A DNA stretch of 35,815 bases, taken from contig CALFZO010000059.1 of NCBI GenBank assembly GCA_937952305.1, positions 1 through 35,815 on the forward strand, written 5' to 3'. This DNA comes from an uncultured Anaerolineales bacterium (GTDB taxonomy: Bacteria > Chloroflexota > Anaerolineae > Anaerolineales > UBA6663). The position numbers were made by a program, and so were the translations under genes. A model generated the notes under the pieces. The model saw nothing but the letters and a program-made list of their open reading frames with translations, was not told the DNA's origin and did not search any database. Positions 22,567 to 30,873 of this stretch are shown here, in pieces (within the stretch, counting starts at the first letter, position 1; each line of letters starts with the position of its first letter).

Positions 22567-23694
22567 CTATAACCCCGGCCGGCGCGGCCGGCCGGGCCCC
22601 AGTAATCTTACCGTTTCTGGCCGAGACGTCCAGACTCCAGCGACAGGAGTTTCACACTCGGGGCAGTTTCCTTGCGCCGTCAGGCGGTAACTCAGGAGCA
22701 TGTAGCCGTAACGCTCCACCAACCGTGTTCCACAGCGTGGACAGAAGGTGCTCTCGAAGTCGCCCACCTGGCCGGGCAGGTTCCCGGCGTACACGTAGCG
22801 CAGGCCCGCCTCCCGCCCCAGGCCGGCCGCGCGCAGCAGCAGGCGCGCCGTGGTGCGGCGGTACTCCGGCCCGGCCATCTTGTAGTCTTCGTGAAAGGCG
22901 GTGACGTGCCAGGGGATGTCCGGCGACAACGAGTGGATGAAGGCGGCCGCGTCGCGCAGCTCGGCGTCGCTGTCGTTAAAGCCCGGCACGATCAGGGTCA
23001 CCACCTCCAGCCACAAGCCGCGCGCATGCACCCAGCGCAGGCCGTCCAGCACGTTCTCCAGAACTGCGCCCAGCCGCCGGTAGTTCCGGTCCGACATGGT
23101 CTTCAGGTCGATCTTGTAGGCGGTCAGGTAGGGCTGCAGGTGATCCAGCGCCTCCGGCGTGGCGTTGCCGTTGGAGATGTACGCGCACTTCAGGCCGGCG
23201 GCCACCGCCTCACGGAAGACGGCGGCCGCCCACTCGGTGGTGATGAGCGGCTCGTTGTAAGACGAACCGACCACCTGGGCGCCGTCGCGCAGCGCCACGT
23301 CGATCAGCCGGCGCGGCGTTACCGTCAGCGGGTGCGCGCCGGCCGCCTCCGAGGCCGGGTCCCGCAAAGCCTGGGAGGTGATCCAGTTTTGACAGTAGCC
23401 ACAGTGCAGGTCACAACCCAGCATCCCGAACGTCAGCGTATCAGAGCCGGGCAGGAGATGGAAGAAGGGCTTCTTCTCGGTCGGGTCGCATTGCAGGGCG
23501 CCGACGTAGCCCCACGGGACGCGCAACCGGCCGGCTTCGTTGAAGCGCACCCGGCAGATGCCGCGCCGGCCAGGCCGGATCAGGCAGCGGTGCCCGCAGG
23601 CCAAGCAGGTCACCGCGCCATCGGCGTGCCGCTCAGAGAGTTCCCCGTCCGCCGTCAGCGCGTCCAGCGTCTGGGCCAAGGTTGGAGTGGTCAT
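22567..23694 (-). CDS. amrS: AmmeMemoRadiSam-type radical SAM enzyme
   Basis: The 375-residue product has the radical SAM cluster motif C94-x3-C98-x2-C101 (GCDLHCGYCQNW), giving a [4Fe-4S] cluster and S-adenosylmethionine chemistry. Four cysteines near the N-terminus (CLACGHRC, then GICRVR) and four near the C-terminus (CPRCG, then CPEC) suggest extra zinc or iron-sulfur sites. Blocks such as SYNEPLITTEW, YISNGN and YKIDLKTM are typical of the AmmeMemoRadiSam family, which usually sits beside AMMECR1 and MEMO genes. Neither partner is in this window. The ATG at 23694 has GGGAGG about 6 bases upstream and is preferred to in-frame ATGs at 23724 and 23730. A strong promoter lies at 23729-23758. 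The target is unknown. Confidence 0.93.
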   Translation of the reverse strand: MTTPTLAQTLDALTADGELSERHADGAVTCLACGHRCLIRPGRRGICRVRFNEAGRLRVPWGYVGALQCDPTEKKPFFHLLPGSDTLTFGMLGCDLHCGYCQNWITSQALRDPASEAAGAHPLTVTPRRLIDVALRDGAQVVGSSYNEPLITTEWAAAVFREAVAAGLKCAYISNGNATPEALDHLQPYLTAYKIDLKTMSDRNYRRLGAVLENVLDGLRWVHARGLWLEVVTLIVPGFNDSDAELRDAAAFIHSLSPDIPWHVTAFHEDYKMAGPEYRRTTARLLLRAAGLGREAGLRYVYAGNLPGQVGDFESTFCPRCGTRLVERYGYMLLSYRLTAQGNCPECETPVAGVWTSRPETVRLLGPGRPRRPGL

Positions 23695-23728
23695 GGTCTG
23701 CCTCCCACGCGAATGGTTGGCCATGATC

Positions 23729-23758
23729 ATTCTATGCCTCGCCGAGAAACCCCGTCAA
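23729..23758 (-). promoter_or_regulatory. Sigma-70-type promoter of amrS
   Basis: On the minus strand TTGACG (23758-23753) and TAGAAT (23734-23729) are separated by 18 bases. Transcription should begin near 23722, giving a leader of about 28 bases that holds the GGGAGG ribosome-binding site. The mobA -10 box on the other strand begins five bases beyond the -35 box. Confidence 0.7.
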
Positions 23759-23763
23759 TCCGC

Positions 23764-23769
23764 TATAAT
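23764..23769 (+). promoter_or_regulatory. -10 box of mobA; leaderless start predicted
   Basis: A perfect TATAAT lies six bases before the ATG at 23776, so the transcript should begin at the start codon itself. No -35 box is apparent 16-18 bases upstream, where the divergent amrS promoter lies. The two promoters may compete. Confidence 0.65.
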
Positions 23770-23775
23770 GCCGGC

Positions 23776-24399
23776 ATGGAGTCACGCCCCGCGGCGTTGA
23801 CGGTCGCCGTCCTGGCCGGCGGCAAGAGCTCGCGCATGGGCACCGACAAGGCCTTTGTGCGCGTGCTCGGGCGCCCGCTCATCGAGTTGGTCCTGGAACC
23901 GCTGCAGGGCCTGGGCGCCGAAACCCTGATCATCACCAATCACCCCGAGCCTTACCGCTATCTCGGCCTGCCCCTGTTCCCGGACGTGCTGCCGGATGTG
24001 GGCGCGCTGGGCGGCCTCTACTCGGCGCTCCATTATTCGTCCCAACCGCACACCCTGTGCGCGGCCTGCGATATGCCCTTCGTCGTCCCGGCCCTGCTGG
24101 ACTATCTGATCGCCCGGCGCGCCGACGCCGACGCCGTCGTCCCGCGCCTGCCCACGGCCGCTGCCGGCGCGCTGGAGGCCGAACCCTTCCGCGCCGTGTA
24201 CGCGCGCGCGGCCTGCCTCGGCCCCATCCGAGCCGCGCTGGACGCCGGCCGGAGGCGCGTGATCGCCTGGTTCCCCGACGTGCGCGTGCGTTTTGTCGAA
24301 GCGGCCGAAATCGACCGCCTGGACCCGCGCCGCCTGTCCTTCATCAACGTCAACACCCCGCAGGACCTGGAGGCCGCGCGCCAGCTGCCGGGGGGATAA
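23776..24399 (+). CDS. mobA: Molybdenum cofactor guanylyltransferase
   Basis: The 207-residue product is a MobA-like nucleotidyltransferase that adds GMP to molybdopterin. The nucleotide-binding signature is VLAGGKSSRMGTDKA (12-26), followed by PDVLPDVGALGGLYSAL and the metal-binding CAACDMPFV. The late FINVNTPQDLEAA is typical of the family. It is cytoplasmic. The ATG at 23776 is supported by family start and by TATAAT six bases upstream. Tungsten enzymes of the aldehyde oxidoreductase type do not need the guanylyl form, so other molybdoenzymes probably exist outside the window. The next gene follows after 52 bases. Confidence 0.93.
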   Translation: MESRPAALTVAVLAGGKSSRMGTDKAFVRVLGRPLIELVLEPLQGLGAETLIITNHPEPYRYLGLPLFPDVLPDVGALGGLYSALHYSSQPHTLCAACDMPFVVPALLDYLIARRADADAVVPRLPTAAAGALEAEPFRAVYARAACLGPIRAALDAGRRRVIAWFPDVRVRFVEAAEIDRLDPRRLSFINVNTPQDLEAARQLPGG

Positions 24400-24451
24400 C
24401 GCGCCCCGCGCCGGCGGCCCCCCGTCCGGCGCCCGGCGCCTTGAGGACACT

Positions 24452-25834
24452 ATGAGCTTCGACCGGCTCGGCGACCATCGCCGCCAACAAGCCCAAGACC
24501 TGTTCCGCCTCGGCCGCACCTGCGTCAAATCCGGCGACAAAGCCCGCGGCCGCGAATTGCTGCTCAAGGCCGTGGAATACGACCGCGACCTGGCCGAAGC
24601 CTGGGTGTGGCTGTCCGGCACCACCGACGACCAGACCGAGCAGAAGAAGTACCTGGAATGGGCCGTGGCCGCCGACCCCGCCAACGCCCTGGCGCGCCGC
24701 GGGCTGGCCATCCTCAACGGCCAACTCAAGCGCGAGGAGGTCCTGCCGGAGGGGGCCGGGGTGGCGCCGCGCGCGCCGGCCGAGCCGGAGGCCGTGCAGG
24801 TGGACCGCACGTACGACTGCCCGCAGTGCGGCGGCCGGATGCGGTTTGATACCCAGCTGGTCGATTTGAAGTGCGCGCACTGCGGCTTCGTCCAGGCCGT
24901 GGACGAGGTGACGCTCAAGGACGGCGCCCGGCCGCTGGACTTCGCGCTGCCCACGGCGCGCGGCCACCGCTGGGCCGAAGGCGAGCGCCGCTTCACGTGC
25001 TCCCAGTGCGGCGCCGCCACCCTGCTGCCGGCTGGCGGCAAATCGACGGCGTGTCCGTTCTGCGGCAACGCCGCGCTGGTGGCCGCGCCGGAGGAGGCCG
25101 AGCTCCTGGCGCCCGACGGCCTGATCCCCATGGCGCTGGAGGCCGAGACCGCCACGCAGGCCGTCCGGCGCTGGCTCGGCCGCGGGTTCTTCGCCCCGGA
25201 CAACCTGGCCGAGCTGGTGCGCCACAAAGCGCTGCGGCCGACCTATGCGCCGTTCTGGGTCTTCGAGGCCACCCTCACCGCGCACTGGAGCGCCGAGGTG
25301 GCCGAGGGCTACGGCCGCAACCGCCGCTGGGTGCCCCGCACCGGCGAACACACGACCTTCTTCCGCGAGCGCCTGCAGCCGGCCTCGCGCAGCGTGGCGC
25401 GCGATTTGTTCCGGCGGCTGCCGACGTTCGATCTCAAGAAGCTGCTGGAGTTCAAGCCCGAGTACCTGGCCGATTGGCCGACCGCCCTGTACGACATCGC
25501 CCTGGCCGACGCCTCCCTGAACGCCCGGGCCGAGATGGTGAAAGCCGCGCAGCAGGAGCTGCGCTACAAGGCCGCGCCCGGCCAGGATATCCGCAACCTG
25601 CAGACCTCCACCGATCACTTCTCCGGCGAGCTGTACAAGCTGGTGCTCCTGCCGCTGTGGATCGGCACCTACGCCTACCGCGGCCGTCCCTACCAGGTGC
25701 TCGTCAACGGCCAGACCGGCGCCGTCAACGGCGACAAGCCCGTGGACGGCGTGAAGGTGGCGCTGATAACCGCGGCCGTCGTCATCGTCGTCGCCTTTCT
25801 GCTGTACCTGCTCTGGTACTTCACGGCGCGCTGA
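24452..25834 (+). CDS. TPR and double zinc-ribbon membrane-anchored protein
   Basis: The 460-residue product begins with a TPR-like helical region (about 10-95). Two zinc ribbons follow: C123/C126 with C141/C144 (CPQCGG, then CAHCG) and C183/C186 with C201/C204 (CSQCG, then CPFCGN). A mixed domain of unknown function (about 215-430) includes YAPFWVFEATL. One C-terminal transmembrane helix lies at about 433-457, so most of the protein should face the cytoplasm. Similar proteins are annotated only as TFIIB-type zinc-ribbon-containing proteins. The ATG at 24452 has GAGG about 7 bases upstream. The next gene begins 6 bases after the stop, implying co-transcription. A role in membrane-linked binding of protein or nucleic acid is conceivable, but no evidence decides it. 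Confidence 0.82.
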   Translation: MSFDRLGDHRRQQAQDLFRLGRTCVKSGDKARGRELLLKAVEYDRDLAEAWVWLSGTTDDQTEQKKYLEWAVAADPANALARRGLAILNGQLKREEVLPEGAGVAPRAPAEPEAVQVDRTYDCPQCGGRMRFDTQLVDLKCAHCGFVQAVDEVTLKDGARPLDFALPTARGHRWAEGERRFTCSQCGAATLLPAGGKSTACPFCGNAALVAAPEEAELLAPDGLIPMALEAETATQAVRRWLGRGFFAPDNLAELVRHKALRPTYAPFWVFEATLTAHWSAEVAEGYGRNRRWVPRTGEHTTFFRERLQPASRSVARDLFRRLPTFDLKKLLEFKPEYLADWPTALYDIALADASLNARAEMVKAAQQELRYKAAPGQDIRNLQTSTDHFSGELYKLVLLPLWIGTYAYRGRPYQVLVNGQTGAVNGDKPVDGVKVALITAAVVIVVAFLLYLLWYFTAR

Positions 25835-25840
25835 GCGGCC

Positions 25841-26842
25841 ATGCTCGACACGCAGACGTTCGATTTGCGCGGCCCGCACTACGACCTGGGCGTCGCCCAG
25901 GGGGCGCGGACGGCGCGTTTTGAGACCCCGGCCTGGTGGCCGCCGCCGCCGGACCTGGACTTCGCGCGCGCCTGCGCCGCGCTCGTGGCCGAGGTCCACG
26001 CCCCGCTGCTGGACGAACTGCGCGGTTACGCCGACGCCCAGCAGCTGCCCTACGCCGATCTGTTGCGCGGCCTGTGCCGGCGCTCCCTGCGCCTGCGCGC
26101 GCGCGGCGAACGGACCCCGGCGGCGCCGCTCTTCCCGGAAGGCGGCTGCTCGTCGTTCGCGCGCCGCGACGCCGACGGCCATGTGCGCGCCGGCCACAAC
26201 TACGACTTCTACCCGTTTCAGCGCGTCCGGCAGCGCCTCCGCCTGACGCCGGACCTCGGCCGCCCCAGCGTCGGCATGCGCGGCTCGGTGCCGGCCGGCC
26301 GCTACGACGGCGTCAACGACGCCGGGGTCTTCGTCAGCCTGCACGTCGTGCTCTCGGACGAACCCGCCGATAGCCGGCCGGGCGTGCCCTTCCACCTCCT
26401 GCCGCGCCTCGTCCTGGAGACCTGCGCCAGCACGCGCGCGGCGGTGGAGGCGCTCACCCGCCTGCCGCACCTGAATCCCTTCAACTATCTGATCGCCGAC
26501 CCAAGCGGGGACCTCGCCGTGGTCGAGGCGCACCCCAGCCGGGTGCGGGTCCGCCGGCCAGAAGCGTCAACGCCCGCGCTCGCCGCCACCAACCACTACG
26601 AGCACCCAGACATGCGCCCGCTGCAGCGCGGGCGCAAGCTGGCCGGCTCACAGGCGCGCCTGCAGGCGCTGGCGCTTGGCGCGCCGCTCACCGACCACGC
26701 CGCGCCGCTGTGCGGGCACGCTGGCGGCCACACCACCCTGTGGAGCCTCCAGGCCGACCTGACCGCGCGGACGGTCGCCTTCGCGGCCGGCGCCCCTTGC
26801 CAGACCCCGTATGAACCGGTGCCCTGGCCGAACGCCGCCTAG
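25841..26842 (+). CDS. C45-type acyltransferase/Ntn-hydrolase-like protein
   Basis: The 333-residue product resembles the acyl-CoA:6-aminopenicillanate acyltransferase (peptidase C45) family. The candidate nucleophile is C103 in EGGCSSFARRDADG, followed by AGHNYDFYPF; in Ntn hydrolases this cysteine becomes the N-terminus after self-cleavage. Other family-like blocks are YDGVNDAGVFVSLHV, FNYLIADPSGDLAVVE and ATNHYEH. There is no signal peptide. Such proteins hydrolyse or transfer acyl groups on amides; bacterial members mostly have unknown substrates, and a penicillin-related role is not implied. The gene begins 6 bases after the zinc-ribbon gene. Confidence 0.85.
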   Translation: MLDTQTFDLRGPHYDLGVAQGARTARFETPAWWPPPPDLDFARACAALVAEVHAPLLDELRGYADAQQLPYADLLRGLCRRSLRLRARGERTPAAPLFPEGGCSSFARRDADGHVRAGHNYDFYPFQRVRQRLRLTPDLGRPSVGMRGSVPAGRYDGVNDAGVFVSLHVVLSDEPADSRPGVPFHLLPRLVLETCASTRAAVEALTRLPHLNPFNYLIADPSGDLAVVEAHPSRVRVRRPEASTPALAATNHYEHPDMRPLQRGRKLAGSQARLQALALGAPLTDHAAPLCGHAGGHTTLWSLQADLTARTVAFAAGAPCQTPYEPVPWPNAA

Positions 26843-26863
26843 GCGTGGCAGAATCAGACTGGT

Positions 26864-28117
26864 ATGCCCGCCAACGACTTGCGCGCCCGCCTGCAACGCC
26901 TGCGGCCTCACAAGGCCGCGCCTGACCTTGCGCCTCCCGCGCCCGACATCCACCCGGCCGACGGCACCGCGGCCGGTTTGCCCGGGCGTGAGCACGTCAC
27001 CGCCCACGGCGCTTTCCAGCTCATCGAGGCGCGTTACCCGCTCACGCACCGGCACGGCCACTGGCCGTTTGCCGCGCTCTTCGACCAGGACACGGCCACG
27101 CTGGCGCGCGTGGCGCGCACACCGGCCTTCGCGGGCGTGGACTTGCGCAACCTGGCTTTCCTGGACACCGAGACCACGGGGCTGTCCGGCGGCGCCGGGA
27201 CGCTGGCTTTCCTCATCGGCGTGGGCGCCTTCGAGGCGGACGGCTTCGTGCTGCGCCAGTACTTCCTGCGCCAGCCGGCCGAGGAGCCGGCCCTGCTGAC
27301 CCAGCTCTTGGACGACGTGGCGCCGCGCGCCGGCTGGGTGACCTTCAACGGCCGCGCCTTCGACGTGCCGCTGCTGGAGACGCGCCTCACCGTCAACCGC
27401 CGCCGCAGCCCCTTCCCGGCCCGGCCCCACCTGGACCTGCTCTTCCCGGCGCGCTGGCTGTACCGCGGCCGGTTGGCCTCCTGCGCGTTGAGCTCACTCG
27501 AACAGCACATCCTGGGCGTGCCGCGCACCCACGACGACGTGCCCGGCGCGCTCATCCCGCAGATGTACGTCGACTATCTGCGCACCGGCGACGCGCGCGA
27601 CATGCGGCGCGTGATTTACCACAACGCCATGGACATCCTGTCGATGGTGACGCTGGCCGCGCACCTGCTGGAAGTCTTCGCGGCGGAGGCCGGTGGCCGC
27701 CGGCCCGTGCAGGACGATCCGGCCGAGACCTTGCGCCTGGCCCTGTGGCATGACCGCGAAGGGCGGCCGGCCGAGGCCGAGGCCGCCTTCCGCCAGGCCC
27801 TGGCCGGCAAGCTGACGCTGGAGGACCGCCGCCTGGCGCTCCTGCGCCTGGCCGCGCTGCTCAAACGCCTGAACCGGCGCGCCGAGGCCGTGCCCTTGTG
27901 GGAGCAGCTGGCGTCCTTCACGCTGGACGACGCGCTGCCTTGTGTCGAGCTGGCCAAGTACTATGAGTGGAAAGCCACCGACCTGGCCCAAGCCGTGGCC
28001 TGGACGCGCCGCGCCGAGGCCATCATCAAGACCATGCCGGCCGGCTGGCGCAAGAAGGAAGCCGAAGCCGCGCTGGCGCGCCGGCTGCAACGTTTGCAGG
28101 CGAAACACAACGCGTAG
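26864..28117 (+). CDS. YprB-like RNase H-fold exonuclease with TPR-like tail
   Basis: The 417-residue product has a DEDD-type exonuclease core of the YprB/ribonuclease-H-like family at about 95-275. D101 and E103 lie in FLDTETTGL, D167 in TFNGRAFDVPLL, and H253 and D257 in YHNAMDILSM, giving a complete DEDDh-like set. The N-terminal ~90 residues are variable. The region from about 285 to 417 is helical and TPR-like. It probably degrades or trims nucleic acid with two metal ions in the cytoplasm; DNA versus RNA cannot be told. It starts 21 bases after the preceding stop. A CAGAAT nine bases upstream might serve as a -10 box, and no ribosome-binding site is visible. Confidence 0.87.
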   Translation: MPANDLRARLQRLRPHKAAPDLAPPAPDIHPADGTAAGLPGREHVTAHGAFQLIEARYPLTHRHGHWPFAALFDQDTATLARVARTPAFAGVDLRNLAFLDTETTGLSGGAGTLAFLIGVGAFEADGFVLRQYFLRQPAEEPALLTQLLDDVAPRAGWVTFNGRAFDVPLLETRLTVNRRRSPFPARPHLDLLFPARWLYRGRLASCALSSLEQHILGVPRTHDDVPGALIPQMYVDYLRTGDARDMRRVIYHNAMDILSMVTLAAHLLEVFAAEAGGRRPVQDDPAETLRLALWHDREGRPAEAEAAFRQALAGKLTLEDRRLALLRLAALLKRLNRRAEAVPLWEQLASFTLDDALPCVELAKYYEWKATDLAQAVAWTRRAEAIIKTMPAGWRKKEAEAALARRLQRLQAKHNA

Positions 28118-28176
28118 CGCCGGCCCACTGCGCCGGCCTGCCCCTTCATCCAAGCACAGCGAGGGACGCCAACGCC

Positions 28177-28794
28177 ATGTCACGGACATTCCAGGTTCCG
28201 CTGCCAGACGAAGGTCAGGCGCCCCTCGCCTTCCCGGCGCGCTGCGTGGGCTGCGGCGCGCCCGCACAGACCGAATCGACTCTGCTCATCAACCGCCTGG
28301 CGATGCGCGGCCGAAAGCAGGTCCAGGTCTCCGCCCGCTACGCCATCCCGCACTGCGCGCGCTGTGCGCGCAGCACGCGCGTCGTCTTCCTGGCCGGCCT
28401 GCTGCCGTTTGGGCTGGGCGTTCTGCTGGTGGGCGGGCTGGTCTTCTTCGCGGCCGCCTTCGGACTCAGCGCGCTGGGCCTGGACGACTACGGCCAGCCC
28501 AACAACGCCAACTCGCTGGTGGCCGGCGCCGCGGCCGGGCTGGTGGCCGGTCTGGCCGGGGGCTTCCTGTTCGAAGTCGCCGCGCGCGTGCTCCTGCTGC
28601 CGTGGCTGGGCCGGGCGCTCTGGCAGGCGCCCTTGCTGGCCGCGCAACTGCTCAACGACTCAGACTACGTGGCCGGGCTGACCGCCAAGCCGGATCGCGA
28701 GGCGCGCTTTCTGCAGCTGACCTTCAACAACGCCGCAGTCGCCGACGAGTTCGCGGCCCTGAACCGGGCCAACTCGGGCGGCGCCCAGACCTGA
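28177..28794 (+). CDS. Zinc-binding membrane protein of unknown function
   Basis: The 205-residue product has two CxxC pairs near the N-terminus (CVGCG and CARC, about 23-63) that could bind zinc. Two membrane segments follow (about 69-92 and 111-134). The C-terminal ~60-residue domain has FLQLTFNNAAVADEFAALN, which looks cytoplasmic. I do not recognise the family. The ATG at 28177 has GAGGGA about 11 bases upstream, a slightly long spacing. It lies between the exonuclease and the DUF1801 gene, 15 bases before the latter. Confidence 0.75.
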   Translation: MSRTFQVPLPDEGQAPLAFPARCVGCGAPAQTESTLLINRLAMRGRKQVQVSARYAIPHCARCARSTRVVFLAGLLPFGLGVLLVGGLVFFAAAFGLSALGLDDYGQPNNANSLVAGAAAGLVAGLAGGFLFEVAARVLLLPWLGRALWQAPLLAAQLLNDSDYVAGLTAKPDREARFLQLTFNNAAVADEFAALNRANSGGAQT

Positions 28795-28809
28795 TCCCAG
28801 GAGAGACGC

Positions 28810-29226
28810 ATGGCCGAACTGAAGACCAAACCGACCGGCGCCGATGTGGAACAGTATCTGAACGGGCTCGCCGACGAACGGCAACGGCGGGACAGCCTGG
28901 CGCTGCTGGCCCTGATGCGGCAGGTCACCCGGCAGGAGCCGAAGCTCTGGTCCGGCAACATGATCGGGTTTGGCGACCACCACTACAAGTATGCCAGCGG
29001 CCATGAGGGCGACACTTTCCTCGTGGGTTTCGCGCCGCGCAAGAGCAATCTGACGCTGTACGTGTTGGCGGGCTTTGCCGAGCAGGCGGACTTGCTGGAG
29101 AAGCTCGGCCGGCACAAGGTGGGCAAGGCCTGCCTGTACCTTAAGCGCCTGGACGACGTCCATCTGCCGACGCTGCGCCAACTAATCCAGCGGTCGTTCA
29201 AGTCCAAGCGCCCGGACAGCGCGTAA
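28810..29226 (+). CDS. DUF1801 domain protein
   Basis: The 138-residue product matches DUF1801 (YdhG-like). It opens with a helical region, TGADVEQYLNGLADERQRRDSL. The core has PKLWSGNMIGFGDHHYKY, then FLVGFAPRKSNLTLYVL, and the LGRHKVGKACLYLKRLDDV end block is typical. Members are small alpha/beta proteins, some linked to iron handling or frataxin-like folds, but a general function is not established. AGGAGAG about 7 bases before the ATG at 28810 supports the start. It may share a transcript with the upstream zinc-binding membrane protein. Confidence 0.87.
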   Translation: MAELKTKPTGADVEQYLNGLADERQRRDSLALLALMRQVTRQEPKLWSGNMIGFGDHHYKYASGHEGDTFLVGFAPRKSNLTLYVLAGFAEQADLLEKLGRHKVGKACLYLKRLDDVHLPTLRQLIQRSFKSKRPDSA

Positions 29227-29364
29227 ACCGGCGCCGTGCCCGGGACGCGCCAGCGGCCCGCTCGGCCCCGCCAAATCCTGATACCCGCCGGCGGCCGGCT
29301 CAAGAGTATTTGAACCGGTCTGTAGTATCATTCGCCCACTCCACGTCTCAGGAGAGGCCAACTT

Positions 29365-30756
29365 ATGACGGCGTCCGCTCCGCTGGTCAACGACAAGCGC
29401 GAGATCCTCGGCTGGGCCATGTACGACTGGGCTAACAGCGCCTTCAGCACGACGGTGGGCACAGTGTTCCTGGGGCCGTATGTGGCCAGCCTGGCGCGCG
29501 CCGCCGCCGAGGCCGCCGGCACCGCCACGGTCCCGTTCCTGGGCATCCCGGTGGCGCCGGACTCGTTCATGCCCTACTGCATCTCGTTCTCGGTGGGCAT
29601 GCAGGTGCTCTTCCTGCCCATCCTGGGCGCCATCGCCGACTACTCGCACATGCGCAAAAGCATGATGCAGGTGTTCGCCCTGATCGGCGCGCTGGCCACG
29701 ACGGCCCTGTTCTTCGTCAGCGGCGACCTGTGGTGGCTGGGCGGCGTGCTGTTCGTCGTCGCCAACCTGGCCTTCGGCGCCGCCATCGTCTTCTACAACG
29801 CCTACCTGCCCGATATCGCCAGCGAAGACCAGCGTGACCGGGTCTCGTCCTTCGGCTGGGCCATGGGCTACCTGGGCGGCGGCCTGCTGCTGCTGGGCAA
29901 CCTGGCCTTCTATCAGCTGCGCGAGAGCCTGGGCGTGCCCACCGGCCTGGCGATCCAGGTCAACCTGGCCTCGGCCGGCCTGTGGTGGCTGGGCTGGTCC
30001 TTCTGGACCTGGGCGACCCTCAAACCGCGCCACGCCGTGCGCGCCCTGCCGGCGGGCGAGAACTACCTGACAGTCGGCTTCAAGCAGCTGCGCCAGACGT
30101 TCCGCGAGGCTTACAAGTACCCGCACACCCTGCGTTACCTGATCGCGTACCTGATCTACAACGACGGCATCCAGACCGTCATCGGCGTATCCGCGGTCTT
30201 CGCCGCCGCGCCGCTCCTGCAGGGCGGATTGGAGCTGGATCAGGGCACGCTCACCATGATCATTCTGATGATCCAGTTCATGGCCTTCTTCGGCGCCCTG
30301 TTCTGGGGCCGGCTGGCCGGCCGGATCGGCGCCAAAAACGCCCTGCTGGTGAGCCTGGCCATCTGGTCCGGCGTCGTCATCTTCGCCTACTTCGGCCTGC
30401 AGGGTGACAGCCGCGTGACGCAGTTCTGGGTGCTGGGCGCGTGCATCGCCCTGGTGATGGGCGGCAGCCAGGCCATCAGCCGCAGCCTGTTCGCGCAGAT
30501 GATCCCGCCCGGCAAGGAGGCCGAGTTCTTCTCGATCTACGAGATCTCCGAACGCGGCACCTCCTGGATCGGGCCGCTGCTCTTCGGCCTGGTGAACCAG
30601 TGGCTGGGCAGCCTGCGGCCGGCCATCCTGTCGCTGATCTTCTTCTTCGTGGTCGGCTCGCTGCTGCTGGCCTTCCTGGTGGACGTGCCGCGCGCCATCG
30701 CCGAATCCGGCCAGCGCGCCGGCGGCAAGCTCCCCGCCGCTTCCGCCGGTGACTGA
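29365..30756 (+). CDS. UMF1-type MFS transporter
   Basis: The 463-residue product is a twelve-helix major facilitator protein of the UMF1/Atg22-like branch. It opens with the diagnostic GWAMYDWANSAFSTTVGTVFLGPY (first helix). SSFGWAMGYLGGGLLLL lies near 165-181, YNDGIQTVIGVSAVFA near 266-281, and SRSLFAQMIPPGKEAEFFSIYEISERGTSW near 373-402, all typical of the branch. Eukaryotic relatives export amino acids from vacuoles, but bacterial substrates are mostly unknown. The ATG at 29365 has AGGAGAGG about 8 bases upstream. A weak TAGTAT lies about 40 bases upstream as a possible -10 box. A strong terminator follows at 30777. Confidence 0.93.
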   Translation: MTASAPLVNDKREILGWAMYDWANSAFSTTVGTVFLGPYVASLARAAAEAAGTATVPFLGIPVAPDSFMPYCISFSVGMQVLFLPILGAIADYSHMRKSMMQVFALIGALATTALFFVSGDLWWLGGVLFVVANLAFGAAIVFYNAYLPDIASEDQRDRVSSFGWAMGYLGGGLLLLGNLAFYQLRESLGVPTGLAIQVNLASAGLWWLGWSFWTWATLKPRHAVRALPAGENYLTVGFKQLRQTFREAYKYPHTLRYLIAYLIYNDGIQTVIGVSAVFAAAPLLQGGLELDQGTLTMIILMIQFMAFFGALFWGRLAGRIGAKNALLVSLAIWSGVVIFAYFGLQGDSRVTQFWVLGACIALVMGGSQAISRSLFAQMIPPGKEAEFFSIYEISERGTSWIGPLLFGLVNQWLGSLRPAILSLIFFFVVGSLLLAFLVDVPRAIAESGQRAGGKLPAASAGD

Positions 30757-30776
30757 CGCCCCGGCCCGCATCTCGG

Positions 30777-30816
30777 ACCGGCGCGGCCAAAGTCTGGCCG
30801 CGCCGGTTTTGTTTTC
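30777..30816 (+). terminator. Rho-independent terminator of the MFS gene
   Basis: A 13-base-pair perfect stem (30777-30789 with 30795-30807, arms ACCGGCGCGGCCA and TGGCCGCGCCGGT) closes the loop AAGTC. It is followed by a T-rich run TTTGTTTT. It lies 20 bases after the transporter stop. Confidence 0.93.
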
Positions 30817-30838
30817 TCACCCAATGCGCGCCCCGCGT

Positions 30839-30867
30839 TAGACAAATTCCCTCCGGCCGCATACAAT
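30839..30867 (+). promoter_or_regulatory. Promoter of the receptor kinase gene; leaderless start predicted
   Basis: TAGACA (30839-30844) and TACAAT (30862-30867) are spaced by 17 bases, a good sigma-70-type pair. The ATG at 30874 follows after six bases, so the message should start at the initiation codon with no ribosome-binding site. Confidence 0.7.
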
Positions 30868-30873
30868 CGCGGC

